A stretch of DNA of 64,000 nucleotides. Origin: Victivallaceae bacterium. Lineage in GTDB: Bacteria > Verrucomicrobiota > Lentisphaeria > Victivallales > Victivallaceae. The stretch lies in NCBI GenBank assembly GCA_028709805.1, contig JAQUTL010000013.1, positions 1 through 64,000 of the forward strand. Direction: 5' to 3'. The notes beneath the pieces are model-generated. The model was not told where the DNA came from. It worked only from the letters and a program-made list of their open reading frames with translations, and ran no database searches. This document shows positions 24,844 to 32,894 of this stretch, in pieces. Every line of letters starts with the position of its first letter. Position 1 is the stretch's first letter. The position numbers and the translations under genes are program-made.

Positions 24844-25800
24844 ATGGCGTTTCCAATTGAAGACAAACTGGTGGTGGGGGTCGCTTCGAGCGCGCTGTTC
24901 GATCTGGCCGGCTCCGACGAGGTGTTCCGGCGCGACGGGCTGGCCGCCTACCGCGAATATCAGCTGAAACATCAGGACGAGCCTTTCTCCTGCGGGGTGG
25001 CGTTTCCGTTTGTGGAGCGCCTGCTCGGTTTCAACCGGATGTTTCCGGAGTCCGATCCGGTGGAGGTGGTGCTGCTTTCGCATAATGACCCGGACACCGG
25101 AATGCGGGTGTTCAACTCAATCGAACATTACGGCCTCGGCATCTGCCGTGCGGCGTTCACCACCGGGGACTCGCCGTTCAAGTATATTCCGGCTTACAAT
25201 GTCAGTCTGTTTCTGTCGGCCAACCGGCAGGACGTGCGCAGCGCGATTGCCGCCGGACTGGCCGCCGGACAGGTGGTGGAAAGCGCTTCGGACGACGATC
25301 CGGACGATTACGGCCTGCGCGTCGCCTTTGACTTTGACGGCGTGCTGGCCGACGATTCCGCCGAAGCAGTCAATGCCCGTGACGGCCTGTCCGCGTTTCA
25401 CGCCAGCGAGAAGGCCAACGGCGCGATCCCGATGCCGCCGGGGCCGATCGCCGGTTTTTTCCGCAGACTCGGCCGCCTGCGCGAGTTGGAGGATGAACGT
25501 TTGAAGGCCGACCGCGCGTATCGCCGTTATCTTCGCATGGCGATCGTCACCGCCCGGAGCGCTCCGGCGCACCGCCGGGTGGCGACCACGCTGCGCAGCT
25601 GGAATATTGTGGTGGACGAGGCGTTTTTTCTTGGCGGAGTGGACAAGGGCAGGGTGCTGGAAATGCTGCGTCCGCATATTTTCTTTGACGATCAGCGCCA
25701 TCCGCATCTGGATGCGTCGAGCCGTTACACGCCGTCGGTTCATGTGCCGTTTGGAATAAAAAACTGTGATAATGAAGATAAATGCAAGGCGGAAAAATGA
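24844..25800 (+). CDS. Cytosolic 5'-nucleotidase (NT5C1-like family)
   Basis: A 318-residue HAD-related 5'-nucleotidase that dephosphorylates nucleoside monophosphates. It has VVLLSHNDPDTGMRVFNSI near residue 80, the HAD-like AFDFDGVLADD near residue 164 with two Asp, AIVTARSAPAHRR (motif II/III) and HIFFDDQRHPHLD near the end. The resemblance is to the family of animal cytosolic 5'-nucleotidase IA and its bacterial relatives. It lies four bases after the glutaredoxin gene, and the serpin ATG overlaps its stop as ATGA. Confidence 0.8.
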   Translation: MAFPIEDKLVVGVASSALFDLAGSDEVFRRDGLAAYREYQLKHQDEPFSCGVAFPFVERLLGFNRMFPESDPVEVVLLSHNDPDTGMRVFNSIEHYGLGICRAAFTTGDSPFKYIPAYNVSLFLSANRQDVRSAIAAGLAAGQVVESASDDDPDDYGLRVAFDFDGVLADDSAEAVNARDGLSAFHASEKANGAIPMPPGPIAGFFRRLGRLRELEDERLKADRAYRRYLRMAIVTARSAPAHRRVATTLRSWNIVVDEAFFLGGVDKGRVLEMLRPHIFFDDQRHPHLDASSRYTPSVHVPFGIKNCDNEDKCKAEK

Positions 25801-27065
25801 ATAAACGTCGACTGATTTTTGGGATGGCAGTGATGGCTGTCGCCGCGGCTGCCGCGGTCGCGGTCATCCGGCTGCTGCCGGGCAACGCGCCGGAAATTGT
25901 TGGCGGCAAGGCGGAGAACTGCGCCGCCGCCGCCGATGCCGCGCTGCTTAACGCGCCGTCCGCCGCGCCGTCCGCGGGAATTGATCTGGCGCTGCGGCTG
26001 CTCGCCGCGGCGGATCACGATGCGCCGATTGGCTGCGTGTCGCCGCTCACTCTGGTTCAGAATATGGCGATGATCTACGGCGGTTCCGGCGGCGCGACCA
26101 GAACTCAGCTGGCCTCGGTCTTCAATTTCGCAGGTGATCCGGCGCAGGCGGTTGCCATGGTGGCCGGCGCGGATCGGAGTCTGCTGGAGCGGTGCGGCGG
26201 AAAGCTGGCATTTTCCGCCGTGGTGATGGCCGACGGCGAGCGGGCCAGGTTCCGTTCCGGATTCCTCAAACTGCTGGCTGACTGGCCGGAGGCGGCGGTG
26301 GAGCCGGTTGATTTTTCCGACGTCGCATCCTCGTGCGCCAAAATCAACGACTGGTGCCGCGCCGCCACGCGCGGCCTGATCGAATCCATTGTTTCGCCGG
26401 ACGATGTCAGCGATCTGTCATTCGCGGTCTTCATGTCCGCGCTTTATTTCCGCGACCGGTGGACGGCGCCGTTCGACGACTGCGGCTTGAAACCGTTTGT
26501 CTCCGTTCCGGGCGGCGCGGCGGCGGATATTCCGTTTATGACCGGGACCGCGGCAAGGAAATATGCCGAAAACGACGCATGGATTTATCTTGAACTCGGC
26601 TTTACCGGTTCGCCGTTGAACTGTGTTCTGGTGCTGCCGAAGACGGCGATGGGCGCAGACGCGCTGATCGGCGGGCTGAACGGCGGCGAATTCACCCAGC
26701 TCGGCATGGCGGCGCAGTCCTGCATGGTTACGGCGACGGTTCCGAAATTCAAGGTAGAAAACACGCTGGACTGCATGGCGGTTCTGCGCCGGCTCGGAAT
26801 GACGGATTTCGGCTGTCTTGAGCCGATGGCCGAGTCGCGTCTGCCGCTGGAGATCGGCATGATCCGTCAAAAAAATTATTTTGACTTCAATCTGGAGGGG
26901 GTCGAGGCGGCGAGTGTCACCGGCTCAATGGTGGCGGCAATGAGTCTTCCGCCGCCGCTGCCCCGGAAGGAATTCATTGCCGACCGGCCGTTTCTGTGGT
27001 TTCTGTACGACAATTCCAGCCGGACGGTGCTTTTCGCCGGCTGGTTTGCCGGCGTCGGAGAATAG
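25797..27065 (+). CDS. Exported serpin with a Met-Ser reactive site
   Basis: A 422-residue serine-protease inhibitor. It has a hydrophobic N-terminal anchor or signal (5-27), then serpin signatures: VSPLTLVQNMAMIYGGSGG near 81, INDWCRAATRGLIESIV near 183, FMSALYFRDRWTAPF near 212, VTATVPKFKVENTLD near 311 and ADRPFLWFLYDNSSRTVLF near 395. The reactive loop runs from G368-V-E-A-A to M382-S383-L-P-P. From the hinge glycine it has the same length as alpha-1-antitrypsin, placing P1-P1' at Met382-Ser383 and predicting elastase-like targets. P14 is Val instead of the usual Thr or Ser, which might slow loop insertion. The start ATG overlaps the nucleotidase stop. Confidence 0.87.
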   Translation: MNKRRLIFGMAVMAVAAAAAVAVIRLLPGNAPEIVGGKAENCAAAADAALLNAPSAAPSAGIDLALRLLAAADHDAPIGCVSPLTLVQNMAMIYGGSGGATRTQLASVFNFAGDPAQAVAMVAGADRSLLERCGGKLAFSAVVMADGERARFRSGFLKLLADWPEAAVEPVDFSDVASSCAKINDWCRAATRGLIESIVSPDDVSDLSFAVFMSALYFRDRWTAPFDDCGLKPFVSVPGGAAADIPFMTGTAARKYAENDAWIYLELGFTGSPLNCVLVLPKTAMGADALIGGLNGGEFTQLGMAAQSCMVTATVPKFKVENTLDCMAVLRRLGMTDFGCLEPMAESRLPLEIGMIRQKNYFDFNLEGVEAASVTGSMVAAMSLPPPLPRKEFIADRPFLWFLYDNSSRTVLFAGWFAGVGE

Positions 27066-27097
27066 CCGGCATCCCTTTGGGGGGAGGTGTCTGCCGG

Positions 27098-28927
27098 TCA
27101 GCTCTGCATTACATTGAATCTGGCGGTAAGCGCCGCCGGATCGGCCGCGGTCAGTTTGAGTGTCACGGTCTGGCCGAGTTTTGCTTTTCCGGCGTAGCGG
27201 GTCTTGTATTCGTAGGCCAGTTCGGGAATCAGGAAGATGCGGCGGTCGCCCTCTTCAAAGACCAGAACGGCTTCGCCCTGCCAGTCCGGATGGCGTTTCA
27301 GATAGACCAGTGTCCAGAACTCGTTGCATTGCCGTTCCAGTTTCCGGCGCGCCTCGGCGCCTTCCAGCGAAGCGGCGATGCGGCCGTCCATGTATTCAAA
27401 ATCGAACGGCGGCTCGCCGTTGATGACGCGCCGGAGCTGCTGGTGGGCCAGCAGATCGCAGTAACGCCGCAGCGGACTGGTGACTCGGACATAGGGTGAA
27501 AGTCCCAGTCCGGCGTGCAGTCCGCCCGATGTGTTCATGCTGCTGGCCATGCAGTTGCGGCGGAGACGGAACATTTCCGGCATGGTGTTGCCGCGTTCGT
27601 CGGTTTCCGGCGGCGGCTGGATGACGAACGGCAGCGGGATGTCGTTTGCGGCGGCGTATTTCGCCGCGGCGCTTCCGGCGGCGAGCATGGCGTTGGCGAC
27701 CAGTTCGCGCACCGGCGTGATCGGGACCGGGGTGAACCCGATCTCTTCGCCGCACACTTTTATTTTCACTTCCGGGAGCTGGATGAACAGTGCGCCGTTG
27801 GCGGCGCGGCGGGCCTTGAACCGTTCGAGCAGCGGACGGATGTCGGCCAGCGGCGGAATGTCCCAATGTGCTTCGGCGCTGTCGTAAGTTAGGCGGGTGA
27901 CATGGACGGTGGAGAGCATCATCCGTTCAAGCGACGCCTCGCCGTCGTCGCCGATCCGGACGGCAAAGGTGATGGCCGGCGATTCCGGATTGAGTCCGAG
28001 TCCGAATTTTTCTGTCGCTTCCGGCGGCAGCATGTGCGAGGTCTTTTCCGGTATGTAGAGGTTGCTGCCGCGTTCGGCGGCGGCGCGGTCGAGTTCGGAG
28101 CCGGAGAAGACCACTGCGGCGGGATCGGCCACATGGACGTAGAGCAGGCCGTCGGCGAACGAGACGGCGTCATCCGGATCGTGGCTGTCGGCGTCATCGA
28201 TGGCGAAAGCGGTCATCGCGGTCAGATCTTCGCGCTTTTCGCCGGCCGGCGGATCGGGCAGGGCGAGGACGGGGTCGCCGGTGTCCACTCCGAAGCGGTG
28301 CGGCCACGGATTGAAGAAATCGTTCCAGCAACCCACGCGCAGCAGCAGCTGCTGGGCTTTTTCCGGCGTGGCCTCTATGTCGAGTTCACGCATGGTCTTG
28401 CTGTTGGCGGTGTCGCCCAGCGCCACCATTTCAACGTCGCGCATAAAGGGGGCGTCATCCGGGAGCAGGCCGTTGCGGCGGACGCGGTCGAGAAATTCGG
28501 AGCGCTGTTTCTGCGCCTCCTCCTTCTCCGTCAGCTTGGCCAGCATCGCGGAGAGTTCCGCCTGATTCCGCGTCCTGACTCCGCCGGAAACGCTGCCGGT
28601 GAAGTAGAGGTTTTCGCTCAACAGTTCATAAGCGGCGCAGGCGTTGGCTTTGCTGTCGGCGCCAAAGGCGAGCGCGGTGAATTCCTGGAACGGGAAAGAT
28701 TCGTCTTCCATCAGTTCGGCCAGTTCGGCGCGGTCGGGCATGGCGGAAACGGCGGCGGGAAGCGCCGGCGAACCGTCGCCGCGATGCAGAAACTCCACAT
28801 CCTTGTGGCGGACGCTTTTGGTGTCTCCGGTCACGGTTCTGATCTCAAGTTTGTCGGCCGTCACCGCGGTGACGACGGCCGGGCGCGTTTTATATATCAC
28901 CACGCTTCCTGTGGAGAAAATCGGCAT
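27098..28927 (-). CDS. RNase II/RNB-family exoribonuclease
   Basis: A 609-residue 3'-5' exoribonuclease. The N-terminal 230 residues are divergent. The RNB catalytic domain begins at about residue 238 with TAFAIDDADSHDPDDAVSF, where the four Asp bind magnesium. RGSNLYIPEKTSHMLPPE and YVRVTSPLRRYCDLLAHQQL follow, and a C-terminal S1-like barrel ends the protein. Such shorter RNB proteins in cyanobacteria and other groups are annotated as RNase II or VacB-like. It converges on the serpin gene with 32 bases between. Confidence 0.85.
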   Translation of the reverse strand: MPIFSTGSVVIYKTRPAVVTAVTADKLEIRTVTGDTKSVRHKDVEFLHRGDGSPALPAAVSAMPDRAELAELMEDESFPFQEFTALAFGADSKANACAAYELLSENLYFTGSVSGGVRTRNQAELSAMLAKLTEKEEAQKQRSEFLDRVRRNGLLPDDAPFMRDVEMVALGDTANSKTMRELDIEATPEKAQQLLLRVGCWNDFFNPWPHRFGVDTGDPVLALPDPPAGEKREDLTAMTAFAIDDADSHDPDDAVSFADGLLYVHVADPAAVVFSGSELDRAAAERGSNLYIPEKTSHMLPPEATEKFGLGLNPESPAITFAVRIGDDGEASLERMMLSTVHVTRLTYDSAEAHWDIPPLADIRPLLERFKARRAANGALFIQLPEVKIKVCGEEIGFTPVPITPVRELVANAMLAAGSAAAKYAAANDIPLPFVIQPPPETDERGNTMPEMFRLRRNCMASSMNTSGGLHAGLGLSPYVRVTSPLRRYCDLLAHQQLRRVINGEPPFDFEYMDGRIAASLEGAEARRKLERQCNEFWTLVYLKRHPDWQGEAVLVFEEGDRRIFLIPELAYEYKTRYAGKAKLGQTVTLKLTAADPAALTARFNVMQS

Positions 28928-28964
28928 AAGACTCGGTCTTTCCTGTTGGAGGTTGTTCAGTCGG

Positions 28965-30011
28965 TTATTTTTCGCTTTTCCAGTTGTCGTATATTGCGTC
29001 GATCAGCTCGTTTTCCAGCGGTGAAAACGCGGTGTTGCCGAGGCAGGCGACGATGTCGGAAATATGGCCGGGACGGCTTGCTCCGATCAGGGCGCTGGTG
29101 ACTCCGGGACGGCTGAGCACCCAGGCAATCGCCATCTGGGCGAGCGTCTGACCGCGTTTGACGGCGATGGCGCGCAGTTTCGCGGTGGTTTCGAGCAGCG
29201 TCGGCGTGACCTTTGTCGAGTTGAAGACCCAGCTTTTGACTTCCGGCGAAGCGTCGCGGAAAAAGAGGTCGTTGCGGGCGGCGCGGGAGCCGGACGGAAC
29301 GCCGTTGATGTAGCGGTCGGTCAGCACGCCCTGTGAAAGCGGCGAGAAGATGATGCCGCCCAGCCCCTGCTCGGCCAGCAGTGGAAGCAGGCCGTTTTCC
29401 TCATAGCGGCGGTCAAGGATGTTGAACGGAATTTGGTCGAGCACGCAGGGAATGCGCTCCTCGCGCAGAACGGCGAGCGCTTTGACGGCGGCCTCCGGCG
29501 GATAGTTTGAGATTCCGGCGTAAATGGCGCGGCCGCTCCGGACGATCCGGGCGAGAGCCTGCATCGATTCTTCGACCGGCGTGTCGGGGTCCGGACGGTG
29601 GTGATAGAAGATGTCCACATAGTCCAGTCCGAGCCGTTTCAAGCTGGCATCGCAGCTGGCGATCAGATATTTGCGTGATCCGCCGTCTCCGAACGGTCCC
29701 GGCCACATCAGGTATCCGGCCTTGCTGCTGACGGTGATCTGGTCGCGGTAGGGCTTGAGGTCTTCCGCCAGAATTTTCCCGAAAGTGATCTCGGCCGATC
29801 CCGGCTCCGGACCGTAGTTGTTGGCGAGGTCGAAATTGGTGATCCCTGCGTCAAACGCGGTACGCACCATGGCACGGGCGTTTTCAAAGTTGTCAACACT
29901 GCCGAAGTTGTGCCACATTCCGAGCGAGACGGCAGATAATTTCAGCCCCGATCCGGTTCCGCAGCGGCGATATTGCATTGAGTCGTAACGGCTTTCATTG
30001 GCTTGATACAT
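28965..30011 (-). CDS. Aldo/keto reductase, YghZ/L-glyceraldehyde-3-phosphate reductase type
   Basis: A 348-residue NADPH-dependent reductase. The ATG at 30011 (MYQANESRYDSMQYRRCG) follows a GGAGA site; an upstream extension of the frame reads through xerD. The family start and YRRCGTGSGLKLSAVSLG are typical of the YghZ/MgrA group. Catalytic residues are the Asp and Tyr in FDLANNYGP, Lys in VSSKAGYLMWPGPFG and His in DIFYHHRPD. The C-terminal cofactor region is SALIGASRPGHI. It follows xerD by 16 bases. Confidence 0.87.
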   Translation of the reverse strand: MYQANESRYDSMQYRRCGTGSGLKLSAVSLGMWHNFGSVDNFENARAMVRTAFDAGITNFDLANNYGPEPGSAEITFGKILAEDLKPYRDQITVSSKAGYLMWPGPFGDGGSRKYLIASCDASLKRLGLDYVDIFYHHRPDPDTPVEESMQALARIVRSGRAIYAGISNYPPEAAVKALAVLREERIPCVLDQIPFNILDRRYEENGLLPLLAEQGLGGIIFSPLSQGVLTDRYINGVPSGSRAARNDLFFRDASPEVKSWVFNSTKVTPTLLETTAKLRAIAVKRGQTLAQMAIAWVLSRPGVTSALIGASRPGHISDIVACLGNTAFSPLENELIDAIYDNWKSEK

Positions 30012-30027
30012 GATGTTCTCCTTGTGT

Positions 30028-30921
30028 TCAGCTTCGCGGGTGGAATTTGTGGTGCGTCGCCAGCAGTCCGGCGGTATCGACATGGGTATATATTTCCGTG
30101 GTCGCAATATCGGCGTGTCCGAGCAGTTCCTGAATCACCCGGAGGTCGGCGCCGTTGGCCAGCAGATGGGTGGCGAAACTGTGGCGCAGCGTGTGCGGGT
30201 GGATGTTCTTGGCAATGCCGGCGGCCGCGGCGGCGTATTTGACGACCTGCCATATCCGCTCCCGGTCGAGCCGCCGGCCGGACTTGGACAGGAACAGCTC
30301 CGGCGCCGCGCCGGAATCGATTTTCGGACGCACTTCGGCAATATAGCGTTTCAACAGTTGCATCGCCACCGTTCCGGCTGGAACGGTGCGGGTTTTGCTG
30401 CCCTTGCCGGTGACGCGCAGCAGCGAATTCTCAAAGTCGATGTCGCTCGCCCTGAGCGTTGCGGCTTCCGAGGCGCGCAGACCGCAGCTGTACATCAGCT
30501 CCAGCATGGTGCGGTTGCGCTGGGTCAACGGTTCGGCTGCGGTGTTCGGAAATACGGCCAGCAGCCGGTCAACCTCATCCGGCGACAGAAAATCGGGCAG
30601 ACTTCGCCAGAGCCGCGGCCCCTCAAGTATCGCGGTAACGTCCGATTTAAGATATTTCTCCGCCGCAAGATAACGGAAAAACATCCGGATCGCCACCAGC
30701 TTGCGCGCAATACTGGAGGACTCGATCCCCGAATCGCGCAGGTCGCCGAGGAAATCCAGAACGTCGTCCCGGTTCACCGTCGACGGCGACTCCCGCCACT
30801 TCTCTCCGGCGGCGGCGAGAAACTCGGCGATGTCCCCGGTATAGGCCGTCACGGTGTTGGCGCTCAGATTGCGCTCCACCACCATGTGGTTCCTGAATTT
30901 TTCCAAAAGACGGTCGGTCAT
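30028..30921 (-). CDS. xerD: Tyrosine recombinase XerD
   Basis: A 297-residue recombinase that resolves chromosome dimers at dif. The ATG at 30921 follows a GGAAGGAAAG site. The N-terminal SAM-like domain (1-85) starts LLEKFRNHMVVERNLS. Catalytic residues are R149 (SCGLRASEA), K173 (TGKGSKTR), H243 and R246 (HTLRHSFATHLL), H269 (LGHADI) and Y278 (EIYTHV), all present. The Asp-rich signature and length favour XerD over XerC or a phage integrase, and no integrase-type island adjoins it. The family name is safe, the D/C choice less so. Confidence 0.88.
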   Translation of the reverse strand: MTDRLLEKFRNHMVVERNLSANTVTAYTGDIAEFLAAAGEKWRESPSTVNRDDVLDFLGDLRDSGIESSSIARKLVAIRMFFRYLAAEKYLKSDVTAILEGPRLWRSLPDFLSPDEVDRLLAVFPNTAAEPLTQRNRTMLELMYSCGLRASEAATLRASDIDFENSLLRVTGKGSKTRTVPAGTVAMQLLKRYIAEVRPKIDSGAAPELFLSKSGRRLDRERIWQVVKYAAAAAGIAKNIHPHTLRHSFATHLLANGADLRVIQELLGHADIATTEIYTHVDTAGLLATHHKFHPRS

Positions 30922-30950
30922 TTGCTTTCCTTCCTGTTGCGGATATATTT

Positions 30951-30959
30951 TATAATATA
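30951..30959. promoter_or_regulatory. Bidirectional minus-10 region between xerD and the DJ-1 gene
   Basis: TATAAT (30951-30956) faces the DJ-1 gene on the plus strand. On the minus strand the same bases read GTGCTATATT, an extended minus-10 for xerD. Clear minus-35 boxes are not seen on either side. Confidence 0.5.
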
Positions 30960-30982
30960 GCACAAAAGGAGGAAATGTAATC

Positions 30983-31534
30983 ATGGTTAAAAAGATTTTG
31001 ATGGTTTTGGCTGATGGTTTTGAAGAAGTCGAAGCCTTCGGCACGGTGGATTTTCTCCGCCGCACCGGGCTTGATGTGGTGACCGCCGGATTGAAGCGGG
31101 TCGCCGTTTCCGGAGCGCATGGAATAAAAACCACCGCCGACACCACGCTGGCGGCGGTCCGGGTTCAGGAGTTTGACGCACTGGCGCTTCCGGGCGGCAT
31201 GCCGGGAAGCATGAATCTGTATGAAAGCGACAGCGTGCTTGAGGCGGTGCAGTGTGCCTATCAGTCCGGACGGATTGTGGCGGCCATCTGCGCGGCGCCG
31301 ATCGTGCTCGGCCGCGCCGGACTGCTGGTGAACCGCACCTTCACCTGTTATCCCGGAATCGAGCAGAGGATGACCGGCGTCAAGCCGACTTCGCGGATGG
31401 TCGAGTGCGACGGGCGGGTCATTACCGGCAAAGGTCCGGGCGCCACCTTCATGTTCGCCGCAAAAATCGCCGCTGAACTCGGGTGCGGCGCGGCGGCGGT
31501 GAAGGCTGCGGCGGAAATGTTCGTTTCCATCTGA
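30983..31534 (+). CDS. DJ-1/PfpI-family protein (YajL-like)
   Basis: A 183-residue DJ-1-fold protein. The nucleophile elbow AAICAAP has the reactive Cys103, supported by Glu15 (DGFEEVEA) and followed by VLGRAGLL and RVITGKGPGATF near residue 150, as in YajL and human DJ-1. The roles proposed for the group include chaperone, glyoxalase and protein deglycase activity; the sequence does not decide. The ribosome-binding site AAAGGAGGA is 8 bases before the ATG. It is monocistronic and divergent from xerD. Confidence 0.87.
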   Translation: MVKKILMVLADGFEEVEAFGTVDFLRRTGLDVVTAGLKRVAVSGAHGIKTTADTTLAAVRVQEFDALALPGGMPGSMNLYESDSVLEAVQCAYQSGRIVAAICAAPIVLGRAGLLVNRTFTCYPGIEQRMTGVKPTSRMVECDGRVITGKGPGATFMFAAKIAAELGCGAAAVKAAAEMFVSI

Positions 31535-31582
31535 CGATGCGGCTGCCGGCCGTTTGCCGTCGGGCGGCGGCCGGGTGTCCGG

Positions 31583-32545
31583 TCAGTTGAAGCGGGTCCA
31601 GAGTTCGAGATACGCCGCCTCTTCCGCCCGGTGCGGCGGGGCGGTCAGCAGTTCGGCCAGCCGCCGGATGAGCTTCCAGCGCGGGTGGCCGGAAAGCGGC
31701 GACAGCTGCGGCAGCCGGGTTGCGTAGCGGAGGTTAAGGAGAACATTGCGCCACGAATGTTCAACCGGAAAATTTGCCGGGAACCGCATCCGTGTTTGCC
31801 GCCACAGTTCAATCGCGGTTTCCAGCTCGGCCGGAAGGTCTTCTTCATGCGGCGGTTCCGGCGAATATTTATAATTCAGTGCGGCGCGATAGGCGGCGCT
31901 CAGGCTGCTGTCTCCGATTTTTTCGACCTCTTGCAGCCGCCGGTCGCCGGTCTGCCGGTAGGTTCCGGCGGCGATAAGCAGCGCGTCGCCGCAGCCGAGC
32001 GCCGACTTGTGAAGATTGCGGCGGACGAAATCACAGTCGGTGGTTTCCGCGAGAAGCTGGCGGCGGGCAAGCAGCAGCCCGGTGCCGCGGTTCAGCAGCA
32101 GCCGGGCGCCTTCGCTGAGCGGCAGTTCGTTCCACGGACGGCGTTCGAGTCTGTCAATCACTGCGCCGTCTCCGTAGATCAGCCGGTGACCGGCGAGCAT
32201 TTCCTGAATCATCAGTGTGCGTTCATTGCGCTTCAGCCGCCGGGGAGAAGTGACGGTGAAGTCGACGTCGATCGCCAGCTTCGCACTCCACGTTGTGGAA
32301 AGTTTGCGCAGAAAATCCGCCAGTTCGCGGTCGTCTTCCCGTCCGGTGACAATAAAGAAGTCCAGATCGTTGTACGGTCTGCCGTCCGGGGTGGCGCCGC
32401 CTTCGCCCCGGCCGTAGCCGCCGCAGAGCACCGCGGCGGATATCCGGCTTCGCAGCGGCGTTGCGGCGATTGCCCCGGAGATTCCGTTCAGCGCCGCATC
32501 AATCGCCTGCTCCACCCGCGGATCGTTGCTGTGACTGTATTGCAT
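31583..32545 (-). CDS. Nucleotidyltransferase-domain protein
   Basis: A 320-residue protein with an N-terminal polymerase-beta-type nucleotidyltransferase site: CGGYGRGEGG followed by PYNDLDFFIVTG near residue 60, with the two Asp of the metal site, and a third Asp likely in AIDVDFTV. The rest is helical. Substrate is unknown. The ATG at 32545 is preferred over an in-frame TTG at 32587 that would overlap the HPt gene. It follows the HPt gene and may belong to that signalling operon. Its function could be nucleotidylation of a protein or small molecule. Confidence 0.72.
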   Translation of the reverse strand: MQYSHSNDPRVEQAIDAALNGISGAIAATPLRSRISAAVLCGGYGRGEGGATPDGRPYNDLDFFIVTGREDDRELADFLRKLSTTWSAKLAIDVDFTVTSPRRLKRNERTLMIQEMLAGHRLIYGDGAVIDRLERRPWNELPLSEGARLLLNRGTGLLLARRQLLAETTDCDFVRRNLHKSALGCGDALLIAAGTYRQTGDRRLQEVEKIGDSSLSAAYRAALNYKYSPEPPHEEDLPAELETAIELWRQTRMRFPANFPVEHSWRNVLLNLRYATRLPQLSPLSGHPRWKLIRRLAELLTAPPHRAEEAAYLELWTRFN

Positions 32546-32573
32546 AGATAAGAGACCGGCTTCTGCGGCCGGA

Positions 32574-32891
32574 TTATTCCGCGGCAAGCGCGTCGCGGAC
32601 GGCGATGAGACGGCGCAGACCGTTTTCGGCGGCTGTCTGATTCGCCGCCTTTGCCGCCGCGTTGATTTCGCGGACGATTTCGACGACGTCTTCGGCGCCG
32701 ATGTTGCCGGAGCACCCGGTCAGTGAATGGGTAAGCCGGCGTATCTCCGCATAATCGGCCGCTTTTATGGCCGCGGCGAGTCCGTCACAGTGTTCGTTCA
32801 GCGTATCCATATACACACCGAAAAGTTCGGCGGAATCCTCCGGCGACATTTCGAGCATTTCCTTCATGTAGTTGAGTATGACTTCTTTCAT
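32574..32891 (-). CDS. Histidine phosphotransfer (HPt) domain protein
   Basis: A 105-residue four-helix HPt protein that relays phosphate between a hybrid kinase and a receiver. The phospho-acceptor is His55 in RRLTHSLTGCSGNIGAED. It starts three bases after the receiver-phosphatase gene ends, so the receiver of that protein is its likely partner. The kinase that starts the relay is not in the window. Confidence 0.87.
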   Translation of the reverse strand: MKEVILNYMKEMLEMSPEDSAELFGVYMDTLNEHCDGLAAAIKAADYAEIRRLTHSLTGCSGNIGAEDVVEIVREINAAAKAANQTAAENGLRRLIAVRDALAAE

Positions 32892-32894
32892 TTT

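Noticed and set aside
30028-30921. XerD-like gene as a phage or integron integrase
   Set aside because: Length and motifs fit chromosomal XerD and the neighbours are ordinary genes with no mobile-element signs.
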